A stretch of 64,000 nucleotides of DNA, taken from Capsaspora owczarzaki ATCC 30864 (Eukaryota; Opisthokonta; Filasterea). Both the position numbers and the translations under genes were made by a program. Shown piece after piece: positions 21,204-31,384 of the stretch. Positions within the stretch are counted from its first letter, which is position 1; the number at the start of each line of letters is the position of its first letter. Below the pieces are notes generated by a model. It was not told the DNA's origin and made no database searches. It saw only the letters and a list, made by a program, of their open reading frames with translations. The stretch spans positions 535,587-599,586 of the forward strand of contig NW_011887297.1 in the NCBI RefSeq assembly GCF_000151315.2, in the 5' to 3' direction.

Positions 21204-24200
21204 TTAAGCGATCGTCACCAAGCGATCATCCAGATCGCTTTCACTGCGGCGTAATAGCGAGGTCGATGAGGGCTGCCGGAAATTCCGCTGAACAATCAGC
21301 ATGCGCTGCAAGTCTCTTGGTTTGTTCGGTTCCGGCTCGAACGAGTGCGAGACAGAGCTGTCAGCACGTGAGCGACCTGATTGCTGCAAATTCTGATCAT
21401 ACTCTTCCACCCATTCCGACAGCTCGGCCGCGCAGAGCACCAAGTAAATGTCTGTGCGCGCAAGGGAACGTCGGCCAACGAAGTGAACCAAGCCTTCATC
21501 CACTGCTGGCACATCCGATTGCAGGGAGGTCGAGGCAGTGTCACGCTGTCGCTGACTCTGGTATTCTTCGTACTGCGCTCCTTCGTAAGGAACCAACGTT
21601 CGAAGCTCGTCTGGGAGGAGAGCGACGCGGACAGCTGCCTGACCCATGGTCACCCGCGAGAGCAGTTGGCCGCCAGCATGTATTACAGAGCGCTCGTCTG
21701 CAAGTCCATCTGTGGCGGTAGCTGCTCTCGTCGGATCGGAAGTGCTTCTTCGCCGAGTGGTCACGGTGGCAGCAGTCATGGTAGCGTCATCGTCCAGTTC
21801 ATGCGGAGCGGCTTGAAGCAGTTGGATTCGCACCAAGAATGTGTCAAACACAAAGGCCATGACGACACTGCGTAAATATGAAACGAGTCCCACCAAAACA
21901 AAGTGAGTACACAAAGACAGCTCACGCACTCGGCCCTGGTTTGCCAGAACCAGAACCAGAACAAAAAAAAAACCCCATGAACAGTACTCACTTGAGCAAA
22001 ACGACAATCATTACAATGTAAAAGATCAAGAAATAAAACCGGCTCCAGTACGACGTGACGGTGACGACCGCTTCCATGATTATGTTGTTGTTGTTGGCCA
22101 CCAGCAGCTCAAACAGCAACACGTACGCGCGCAGGAGATTGTCAAAGTTGCTGACATAGTACAGTCCTTCCGCCGACCCGTCGTATTCCGGTCCGCAGCA
22201 GCCCTGGACAATCAAGCCTGCATAGAGCTCCATGCCAATGACCGCAAACGAATAAAAAACGCACATGAGGGTGATGAAAAAGTAAAAGAGCTTTGGCAAC
22301 AAGGAGATGAGCGTCGAGATGATCAGCCGAATGCTTTTGCGAAGCGTCAGAAAGCGCACAATGCGCATTGGTAGCAGCACGATCGACAGCGCGTCGATGT
22401 TTGCTGTGGGTGTGTTTGAGGGCAAACAACAGAAACAAACAAACAACGGAAACAAAAAAGGAAACAGTTCAGTCCAAGACAGAGAGTGAGAACGTTATTT
22501 TGGTTTTGTTTGGGACGAGATGTTCCGATAACATCCATCCCAACAATAGCAAAACTGCTTCTTACCCATGTGCCCCAAAAGACTGGCCATAATCACCAAG
22601 AGGTCAATGCGATTGAAATAATTGACGCAGTAGCCGCCAATGCCGAGCGTTATCAAGCGCATCGACGTCTCGACAACGTACAGCAAGGCCAGCGAAAGGT
22701 TGACCCATTTGAAGGGGGAATACTGGTCTGGGTGCAGAACTTGCTCAGAAAAGAGCGAGGCCTCAAGGATGGCCAGCAAAACATTGACCATGACCACGAC
22801 GGCGACAATCCGATCAAACCACACAGATAACGTCGCTTGTTTGACGAGATAGAGCGGCGTGGCGAGCCAGGACGGGATGCTCGACGACGAAAACATTTCA
22901 ACGTTGTCCGCCACGCTGCCCATCCCTCTTTGCAATGGAACGAACGTTGCAAAAGATGCCAGTTGGTCGCCGGAAGTCCGACCTTGTTGACTTGGTGCTG
23001 GGGCATCGGTATCCAATCCGGCGCTCTTCACCTCGCGGAGCGACGCTGCAAGTCTGCCTGGTAATTCGTTGCTTCTGGCAGTGCCGGAGGCCGCCGCTAG
23101 ACTGCTGCTTCCTGCTGATGGGTTTGGACGAGATAGCGTCGCAGTTGCCACCGAAGCCTTGCCAAACCGCACAAACCGGTCCTTGAGCGCAATCGCGGGC
23201 GAATCCAGCGATCCGAATGAGGTCAAATCCTGCGATTGGCTGAGCTCTCCTGCCAGGTTGATGGAATTCGTGCGTGACGTCCCAGTGGTGGCGTCAAGTT
23301 GCAGGGCGGAAGGTGTTGCTCGGACGATCGGTGATGCCGCGTCTTCTGCTGAAGCCGGGTGGGTGCTGACATCGGGACTCTCCGAAGGAATTGACGCGCC
23401 GCCAGTTGGGATTGTGTTTCTTCTTTCGGTTGGTGGAAGAGGTTGCAAGTGTATCGTCTCTTCGTGCGAGGCAGCGGAGCGCTGACGAGGAAGCCTCGCA
23501 GGATAGAGTTGGAGCACTGGGGTTTGCTTGGTGAATGAGAGCGACAGGGCGTCAAAGAGCCCGTAAAACTCTAACGAGGACAAGCCCTCCACGTTGTTTG
23601 GCGATCGTTTCAGCGCCTTGTACAGCACCAGAATCTGCTGATCGTTGCGGTTGGTAGCGAACAGACGAAGCAGCGTTTTGAACTCGGCAAAGCTCATGCA
23701 AGCACGCCCATCCGTGATTTCTTGAAATGCTCGGCGCAAGCTGGATCGCTTGTGAAGAAACAATCTGTGGAGTGAGGGTGGTGGGGCGTTTGTTTCCAGG
23801 AGGAGCAAAAATCATCAGCAACCAACAACAACAACAAAAAAAAAATCCGCCACACAAACCACTATCCGAGGGCTTACTTGCGGAACTTTAGCTTTTCCTG
23901 CTCTGCAAAGCTCTCGTACACAATGGCATGGAGCAAATTCAAGAGAATATAAAGGCAAACGAGCAGAAAGACAATAAAGTAGACGGACGACCACGGGTTT
24001 TTGCGATAGCTCGGCAGCATGACATCGGGGAAGCTGAGGGGGTGCGGGAAGAGCAACAACGGATGAAAAATCAAAGCATTAGCATGCTCATCCACGCGCT
24101 CACACAATAAAACCGCCACACAGCGAACGAACGTACTTGGAGGTGGTAATCAACACACTGAGGCTGACAAGCGTCGTACCGAACGTCGCAAACCCATCAG

Positions 24201-25391
24201 CGCCGGGATCGCTCGAAAAGAGATAAAAGCCAGCGAGTCCAAACAGGAGCACAAGGACCAGCAGGATGACAAGCATGTCAACGATGGGCGGCAAGCTCAG
24301 AGCGATTTGGCGAAAGACGCGTCGCACCCGGCTGCTGTACTGGTTGTCAATCAAGAAGAATGGCCGCAACGACCGACCAAAGCGAGCATACGGCGACGGA
24401 ACGAGCAAGATGGCGATCGTGTCCGCCACCATGACGACAACAATCAACAGCTTGGACGCCGTGCGCGTGTGCTGGAAGAAGGCCTTGCGCTTAAACCACT
24501 GATACTTGAGCGCCAGCTCTACTGCGAAAAACGCCAAGCAAAACAGCTCAATCATGGGAGACACCCAGTCGGGGACACCGTCGAGCGTGGCTGGCTGTTC
24601 GATCAGTGCCAAACTGAGCAGAATTCCCGAGACGAGCAATCCCGCCAGATTCATCGGAGTCGATTGGAGTATCCTTGCCATTTGAAAAAGTGAACACAGA
24701 CAAGAGGCGAGGGCCGGTGAGCTCGGAAATTGAGTGTGAAGAAACGATGCGTGATGTTGTTGTTTTACCGGTACGCTCGAAGGGCAGATGGATCGCGCGG
24801 GTGGTTGTGCATCTTGTGGTTGTTGGTGCCTTCCTGCAAGAAGAGTGCAGCTTCTTTGAATCGCTGTTCCGTCTGTTACAAAGCACATGGTCGTTTCAGC
24901 GCCATTGAAAATTCTGGGTGACAGACAGAAGCAGAACGCCAGAGCGAAGGGCGGGGGGAAATTTTGATACCTGATCAGCCTCGGATGCGGCGCTTGCTCG
25001 GTCGTCCTCGAAGGACACTAGAGTGTGAATGTCGAGTTGCATGTTGGGATGTCGTTGATTGAGATTGGACGGGTCAGAAGCGCACAGAGTGGAACAAAAC
25101 AACAAAAAGTCAACGGTGAGCGGTGATGACCAGGCGTCGTCCTGTCAAAATGTGCCACCCGAGACTTTCACCAGCCCATTCTCTCTCCCCCAGTGACATC
25201 ACGAATAGAGAGATGATAGGCGATGATGGCAAGAGCGACGATGGTGGCGCGAGTGGCGTACCGAGCTCGGCAGTGGCAAGTGGCTCAGACGGACCGCCGA
25301 CAGCGGCAGCCACCGATGACGATGATAGCGACGAGCCGCTCAGCAATTGACGCAGGCGGCTTGGAAAGGCCTGGAAGCCCTCGACTGCCAT
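21204..25391 (-). CDS. Two-pore channel (TPC), endolysosomal cation channel
   Basis: TPCs are two-domain voltage-gated-like cation channels of endosomes and lysosomes, gated by PI(3,5)P2 or NAADP-linked signals. Firm exons in transcription order are 24872-24769, 24673-24137, 24033-23878, 23764-22566, 22403-21992 and 21867-21204. N-terminal exons (25391-25262 and one ending at 24971) are provisional. The cytosolic start has the TPC block TNNHKMHNHPRDPSALRAY. Domain I ends in a pore helix and FPDVMLPSYRKNPWSS, then a long helix into KLFLHKRSSLRRAF; both match TPC1 closely. A Ser/Pro-rich insert of about 200 residues precedes domain II. Its filter reads VANNNNIIME, where animal TPCs have NNW, so the conserved Trp is Asn here. 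A Ser/Arg-rich tail follows. Identity as a TPC is strong; the 1/2/3 subtype is not assigned. Confidence 0.9.
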
Positions 25392-25423
25392 CGCAGATCA
25401 GTGCAAACACGACGAAGTGCTCC

Positions 25424-25454
<31 letters not shown>

Positions 25455-25521
25455 AATGAACAAGGCTTTTGTAAAAAGGAGAATTGACATATGAGGGAGA
25501 ACAATACGACAGTACCACAAA

Positions 25522-25552
<31 letters not shown>

Positions 25553-25632
25553 ACAGAACAGGACAAGACAGAACAGAGGACAGCGCATGCTGACTCGAGG
25601 CAGCATCAACGAGAAACGAGAATGAAAACTTG
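25392..25632. other. Gap between two minus-strand genes with CA and poly-A repeats
   Basis: This is the 5' flank of the channel gene and the 3' flank of the small mitochondrial gene. It contains an A run at about 25423-25450 and a CA dinucleotide run at about 25522-25545. No coding sequence is seen. Confidence 0.6.
25522..25545. repeat. (CA)n dinucleotide run
   Basis: About a dozen CA units in the flank between the two-pore channel and the small mitochondrial gene. It is a simple microsatellite with no other structure. Confidence 0.9.
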
Positions 25633-26844
25633 TTAGTTTGCAAACCAATCGTCGTCCGCAGTGCGCGTCAAGAATTCATCCATCCGTCGTCGGACATCCT
25701 CGTCAATCTCGAGCTCGTACTCTTTCAGGTAGACCTGGAAACGCTTGACGGCGAATCGGTCGTTGTATTTGACGAGCGTGTTGGCAATATTGTGCAAAAG
25801 GTCCTTGGGCAGGTCGCTGGGCTTGCCATCGTCGAACGCGCGTTTCAACTTGGCAATGGACTGCGTCAACTTCTTGCGGTCGGCGACCTCCTGTCGGAAG
25901 AGGGCGTCTGATGCAGCAGCGGCAGCCTGGATCTCCTTGTCGCGCGCGGCGTACTCGGGGTTGTCCAAGACGTGTGTGGCGTATCCTCGAGCTACAAGGC
26001 AAGCATCAAAAGTGGGAAGGGATGAATGGTGAGTGTGTTGAGTGAGAGGCCAGCAAAAGTGTTGCTTGAGAGAGATAGACAGAGAGAGACAGAGCGAGGG
26101 ATGAAAGCCCACATGAGAGTTGAGTGTTGGGTTGGGTGCTCCTCCTCTTTCTCTCTTTCTCCTTACAACCCATCGCTTCGCGTGCATCATGCGTGCACAA
26201 TCGAAAGGCCATATATTGGTGGCTGTTTGATCTGCTCCTCAGACGTCAGACCGAGACAGGATGGAGTGGAGAGAGCAAGGAGCATTGGGAAAAAAAAAAG
26301 CAGTTCTCGTTCAATCCGCTTCGAAAGGAAGGACGGCAGCGCCCCCAGCGTAGCAAAAGTGAGCAGTGAGTGTCGACGAGCGGGCGTTGACAGTGGCTGC
26401 TGAACCGACCGGATCGCCAATGAAGCAAGGAAGAAGAAGAAAGAGGAGGGAAAAAAAAAAAACGAAGAAAAAAAAAAAAGAGCGGTCGGATCTGCTGTTG
26501 CTGCTGGTCTGGTCCTGACGACGACCAAGCACCCACGGAGCCAAGCGACAATATGCATGAACCGCACTGATATAGGAGGGGAAGCCACGAACGATGCGAC
26601 AAAGCGAAGAGCAACAGAAAACACAACCGAAAAAAAAAAAGGAAATCGCCAGCTTTTTTTTTTCCTTCTTTTTTTCTGGCGTTTGCTTTGTGCTTGTGCT
26701 GAGGACGAGCGTTGATCAGGTGCCTGGACGAAGCAGACTAGGCGTACCTGCGATAGCAGCGGGGGCAGCAGCAGCGGCGGCGGCGGTGACAGGAGCGCGC
26801 AGCTGCAATGCCTGGCGCAGGAAAGGAACGGCACTCCGCAGCAT
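25633..26844 (-). CDS. Small mitochondrial-targeted protein of unknown family
   Basis: Two exons, 26844-26748 and 25991-25633, join in frame to 151 residues. The first 35 residues are rich in Arg, Ala and Leu with no acidic residue and end in ARGYATHV, a typical matrix-targeting peptide with a cleavage-like Arg-X-Tyr motif. The mature part is a charged, helical protein of about 115 residues ending EFLTRTADDDWFAN, with no membrane helix and no cysteines. I do not recognise the family. Small subunits of respiratory complexes or of the mitochondrial ribosome are possible but unproven. The intron (26747-25992) is long for this genome and holds several A and T runs. The gene shares a roughly 400-base divergent promoter region with the ArfGAP gene. 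Confidence 0.7.
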
Positions 26845-27238
26845 TGTTACAAACAAAAAAAAAAAAAAAAAAAAAAAAAAGATGAATGAAAAACTCAATG
26901 GAAAGTCCAGTCTGACACTCTCCAGTCTCAGACCTACCGCGCTTCGTCCTTCACCTCTCCTGCAACGAAAATAGGGGGGGGGGGAAATCTAGTCGATGTT
27001 GTTGTTTGTTGTGTTGACGTTCTGAATTTGATTTGACCCGGCTCAGTGCAACAACAACAACAGCAACCAACAACAACAACAACAACAAACAACAGCGTTC
27101 GCTCTCAGAGTTTGAGATCCCCGCGGTTTTGCGCTTTGTCGCATGCAAAGCTAGGAATCCCAAGTCTGAGCGCGTGAGACTGGCGCACGATTGGGGTCAC
27201 GCTTCACTCCTGTTTCCTTGCTTACTCGATTTAGCGAA
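26845..27238. other. Divergent promoter region with CAA repeat
   Basis: Upstream of both the small mitochondrial gene and the ArfGAP gene. It contains an A run (about 26853-26880), a G run near 26973 and a CAA trinucleotide run (about 27047-27095). No TATA box or coding region is evident. Confidence 0.5.
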
Positions 27239-30200
27239 ATGAGACCTCCGCCGTCGGCGCTTCCTGTGCCTGCGTGGAACGTTGCGCTGCTGGACTACGA
27301 CGAGTGCAACAAGGACACTCCTGCGTATCGCACTGCCCTCCGCGGCTGCGAAATCCGCATCGACACTGCGCGTCGCCACCTGGAGCGCGTCAAGCAGGCA
27401 ACAGCCGATTGTTGCGAACAAGGCAAAGCGAAATAAGAAAAAAAAAAAAAAAACTCTCAAACACACCTCAAAGCAGCTCATTCCCCTTTCAGCGCTGGCT
27501 CCTCGACATTCACCGGCATGACACTTGGATTGGTCTGCGAATGACGGTCGATCTTCGAAAAGGAGGGACAAGTGAGAGGGGAGGGGTTTGTGACGTGAGG
27601 TGGTCAGGTTGTGGTTTTTTTGGTGCTCAAACCTCAACTCGATTCAACTCGGTTGTATGAGTTTGCTCGCATTCTCGCGCTTGGGGCTTCGATTCTATGG
27701 GCCTTTGCGGTCTTTGAATGTTGCTTCAGTGTCCCACGAGTGCGGCGACCGGGGACGTGGCGGGGTGGAAGAGGGGGAAAGGCGGCAAACGCAATCCGAG
27801 GCCGATTTCCAACCCAGACTCGGACTTTGCCCCACTTCCGCACCAGCAATCCAAAAAACAAACCTCATTCATCCTCTGACTCGAGCTGCCCTGCACTGGT
27901 TGTCGCGTGGTCGAACTGGAGGGTGGAGGGTGTTTCTGTTCGCTCTCTCTCGCTCAATCCAGTCCACTCAACCGCAGCACTCCCCCTCCCGCTCTTTTCT
28001 TTTGTCGTGTATGCTCACCTCTGCCGTGTGATTGTGCTACTTTGGTAGTTGCTGCGTACAATGAAGCTCAGCACAAACTCGCCAAGCTCGCAGCAGACGC
28101 ACCAGTCTTTTCCAAGAACTCTGATGCTCCCTCAGAGGTACCGTGTCTCAGTTCCAAAGTTGTTGTTTTTTGTGGTTGTCGTCGTCGTCGTCGTCGTCGT
28201 TGTGGATGATGCCCCCATTGTGCACTTTGCTCGCTGAAAACTCAATCCTATTCATGTTTTGGCGACAACAGGTGGCCTCCACCATTTCTGCAGTCAGCGA
28301 GATGTTCACTCGCCTCCATGCACTTCGCTTCACCCTGATGGAAGAGATGCGAGGCCTGATTCACGCACCTGCAGAAGACTTTGTCACCAACGAAGCGCGC
28401 ATTGCGCGCGAGCACAAGGACCAGCTGAAAGTCACCGCAGGCGAGCTGGACGTCGCCATCGATCGCCACGGCGGCTTTTCCAAGTCCCAGATGGACAAGA
28501 AGGTCGAGTCCTTCCAGGAAGTGTCCAACCGCATGTGGCAGCTGCGCGAAATGTCCACTGTCGAGTCGCTCGAGTACACGGAAGACGTCAATCGCATGGG
28601 TCGGCACCAGCAGACCCTGTCGTACGACGCGCTCGTCAACTACCTCAACTGTCAGCTGCGCTACTTTAAAGGCGGCCTTGCGCTCATCGAAGGCATTCAG
28701 AACGAGCTCACCCAGCTGGAGACAGTCTCGGCACAGTTGCGCCAGAAGGAGGCCGCTGAGCTCAGCGCCGCAGACCGCCAGCTTCAACGCATCCGTACCC
28801 AAGAGCTCTCGCGCATCAAGCGTCAGCGCACGCGTCCCGAAGGCGTCCCCATCAAGTTTGAAACGACCGATGCTCTCATCTGGGGCGAGCTGTTCAAGCG
28901 CGAGGTCCTCAAGGACGGCAAGGAAGTCTGGCTCCGCCGCTACTTTTCCATCGACAATGGGCTGTTGGTCTATCGCACACGACCGCGCGTGTCGGGCCAG
29001 GGCAAGGAGGGCAAGGCGGAATTTGCACGCCAACGCACATCGTCCATGCTCCGACAGACAGCCGCTGCCACCGCGGCCGCGCGCGTGACTGGCGGTCTGA
29101 CCGGGGTTTCGTCCTCCCGCGTTTCGGGTGCCTTCTCCGATGGCGAAGAATCTGGCCAGGGCTCGCCGCCTGGAACCCCAGGTTTGCGGGCCGGACCAGC
29201 GGATTTCACCCCCGACAGTGCCGCCTGCTCGCCCAACATTATCATCCCGGGTGCGTCCGAAGCGTCGCCCATTGGCGAGGAGGATTCGTTCTCCTCCTCA
29301 CCACCTGTCTCGTCGCTCTATTTGCAAGCCGTGCCAAATCGCCGCATGGCCAACAGTCGCAGCGAGGGCAACGTCATTGCGACCTCCCCGCCGTCTTCTG
29401 GCGCAATCACGCCCCGGAAATCGCTCTCGCGGCACGAGTCCATGCACCGACACGATTCCGTAGACCCTCCCGCCCCGTCCCTTGACCTCTACGAGGGCGC
29501 CATCAATCCCCCGGCGGCCATTATTCTGCCCGGTGCCGCCAATCCAGGCACATCGAGTCCCGCCATTGTGCCACTGACCGCAGATCCTCTGCTGCCGTTG
29601 GAGATTGACAGCCCCGTGCTCATTAGCAACATGTCTCTCTGCTCTGTTCGCCCTGCGGCACACAAGGATCGCATGCATGTCTTTGAGGTGATTACGCCCA
29701 GCGAGAAGACTTTTCTGCAAGCCGACTCGGACGACGAGGTCGCCGAGTGGATTGCAGTGCTTCAAAATGCAATCGCGGCCAGCCTCGAGGTCGAAACCAT
29801 CCCCAGCGCGCAACGCGACGCGGGCGCAGCAAAGGCCCTGATGCAGCAAATCCGTGGTGTCCCCGGCAATGGCCACTGCGCCGACTGCGGCCGCGCCGAT
29901 CCTGATTGGGCCAGCATCAATCTCGGCATCCTGATTTGCATCGAGTGCTCGGGTGTGCATCGTCGGATGGGCGTGCACATTACCAAAGTGCGCTCGCTCA
30001 CGCTCGACAAGTGGGGCTCTGGCCTCCTTCGGATGATGGCTTCGGTGGGCAATCAGCTCGCCAATTCGGTCTTTGAGGCTCGTCTCGCTGGCCAAGGTGT
30101 CACTCGGCCCGCCACGGATGCGCCTTCTGCTGTTCGTGAAGAGTTTATTCGATCCAAGTACGAGCACAAGCGGTTTTGCCACAAGAATGTCCTGGCTCTG

Positions 30201-31154
30201 CGTGCCGCCAACCCTGCCACAGATCTAGAGACGGCATCGACTCCACAGCAGATTGACGAAGCTCTGCACGATGCTGCTGCTGTGGGCGACCTACGATGGG
30301 CCCTGCACGCGATTGCCCTTGGAGGCAGTCCGCAATATGCCCGCGATCTCAAAGGCAGCGCCACTTGTCTGCATGCTGCTGCCATTGGAAACTTCACGGC
30401 GCTTGCTCATTTGCTCGTGCAAAACGGTGCTGATGTTCGCCTGCCCGATTCGACGGGTGCGACTTCGGCGTCCATTATGAAATCGCTGGAAGAATATGCG
30501 TAAAGTCTAGCATGTCTGGCTTCATATGTTTTGGGGTTGGAGCCATCTTCTCAATTTTTTTCTTGGTTTTTTTTCTTTTTTTGGTTCGGTTGTTCGTTTG
30601 TTTGCTTTGGCTGCAATTTGGCAACACAGCCCTGAGCTGCTCAAAGGAACAAATGACAAGCAGGCGCCAACAGGCAAACCAACGCCGGGCATTACCTTTG
30701 CTGGCTATCTGAAAAAGCAGGGCGAAAACAAGAAAGGCTGGCAAAAACGCTACCTCGTGTTGCGAGACTCCATCCTTTACTTTTTCAAGAGCTCCAAGGT
30801 GAGTGACCATGTCGGGGGAGGTACACTCTGATGACTCTTGCGATTGCTAACGTCATGCGTTGCCCGTAGGACATCAAGGACTCGTCACGGCCAGATTGGC
30901 ATGCGAAAGCGAGCAGAAAAGTCATTGTGCCGAGCTACGATGTGTCCGCCAACGATGGAGCCAACACGCAGTTCTCGTTCAAGCTCACGCACGCAGGCAT
31001 GCGCACCTACTGCTTTGCGGCTTCGAGTTCGCAAGAGCTGGATGCATGGCTGAAGGCCCTAAAGCTGGCCGCCACCGCGGACAGTCTGGCCACAGTGTCT
31101 GCGGCGGCTTCCGCTTCGACTGCTGTCGATGCAGACAGTGATGATGACGAATAG
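27239..31154 (+). CDS. ACAP-like ArfGAP: BAR, PH, ArfGAP, ankyrin and a second PH domain
   Basis: This is a membrane-bending GTPase-activating protein for Arf GTPases, acting in endosomal recycling. Exons are 27239 to about 27422, 28049-28137, 28272-30498, 30630-30798 and 30870-31154. A BAR-type coiled coil is followed by a PH domain split by a long Ser/Pro-rich insert (about 29030-29640). Next comes the ArfGAP zinc finger (CADC, then CIEC, with GVHRRMG and its arginine finger), then ankyrin-like repeats. The frame would stop at 30501, but GTAAAG overlaps that stop as a donor. Splicing joins EEYA to PELLKG and adds a complete second PH domain (GYLKKQG to LDAWLKAL). Classical ACAPs end with ankyrin repeats, so this C-terminal PH is extra. 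The first intron seems to use a GC donor (AAG|GCAAAG) and is provisional. Confidence 0.85.
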
Positions 31155-31384
31155 CAAGTCTCTGTTGTGAAGTGTGTGTGAGTGTTGTGCTTCTTCTTCT
31201 TCTTCTGGTTGTTGCAATTGTTGCCTAGTCGACTTGACTACCGCATGTACTTGTCCTAGTTGTGTTATGTGAAAGGATGTACCGTGTTTCGCGAATCCCG
31301 CTCGTAAACAATGAAATGGTTGTATGTATTGTGGCAGTTCATGCAAGGTCAACAAAAAAAAAAAAAAAAAAGCGAAACATAAAA
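31155..31384. other. Convergent 3' flank between the ArfGAP and aminopeptidase genes
   Basis: No coding signal. It contains a CTT repeat after the ArfGAP stop (near 31191-31207) and an A run near 31353-31371, just beyond the aminopeptidase stop. Confidence 0.5.

Noticed and set aside
30501-30503. TAA taken as the end of the ArfGAP gene
   Set aside because: It lies inside a donor (GTAAAG); two further exons join in frame and complete a PH domain, so the gene is extended to 31154.
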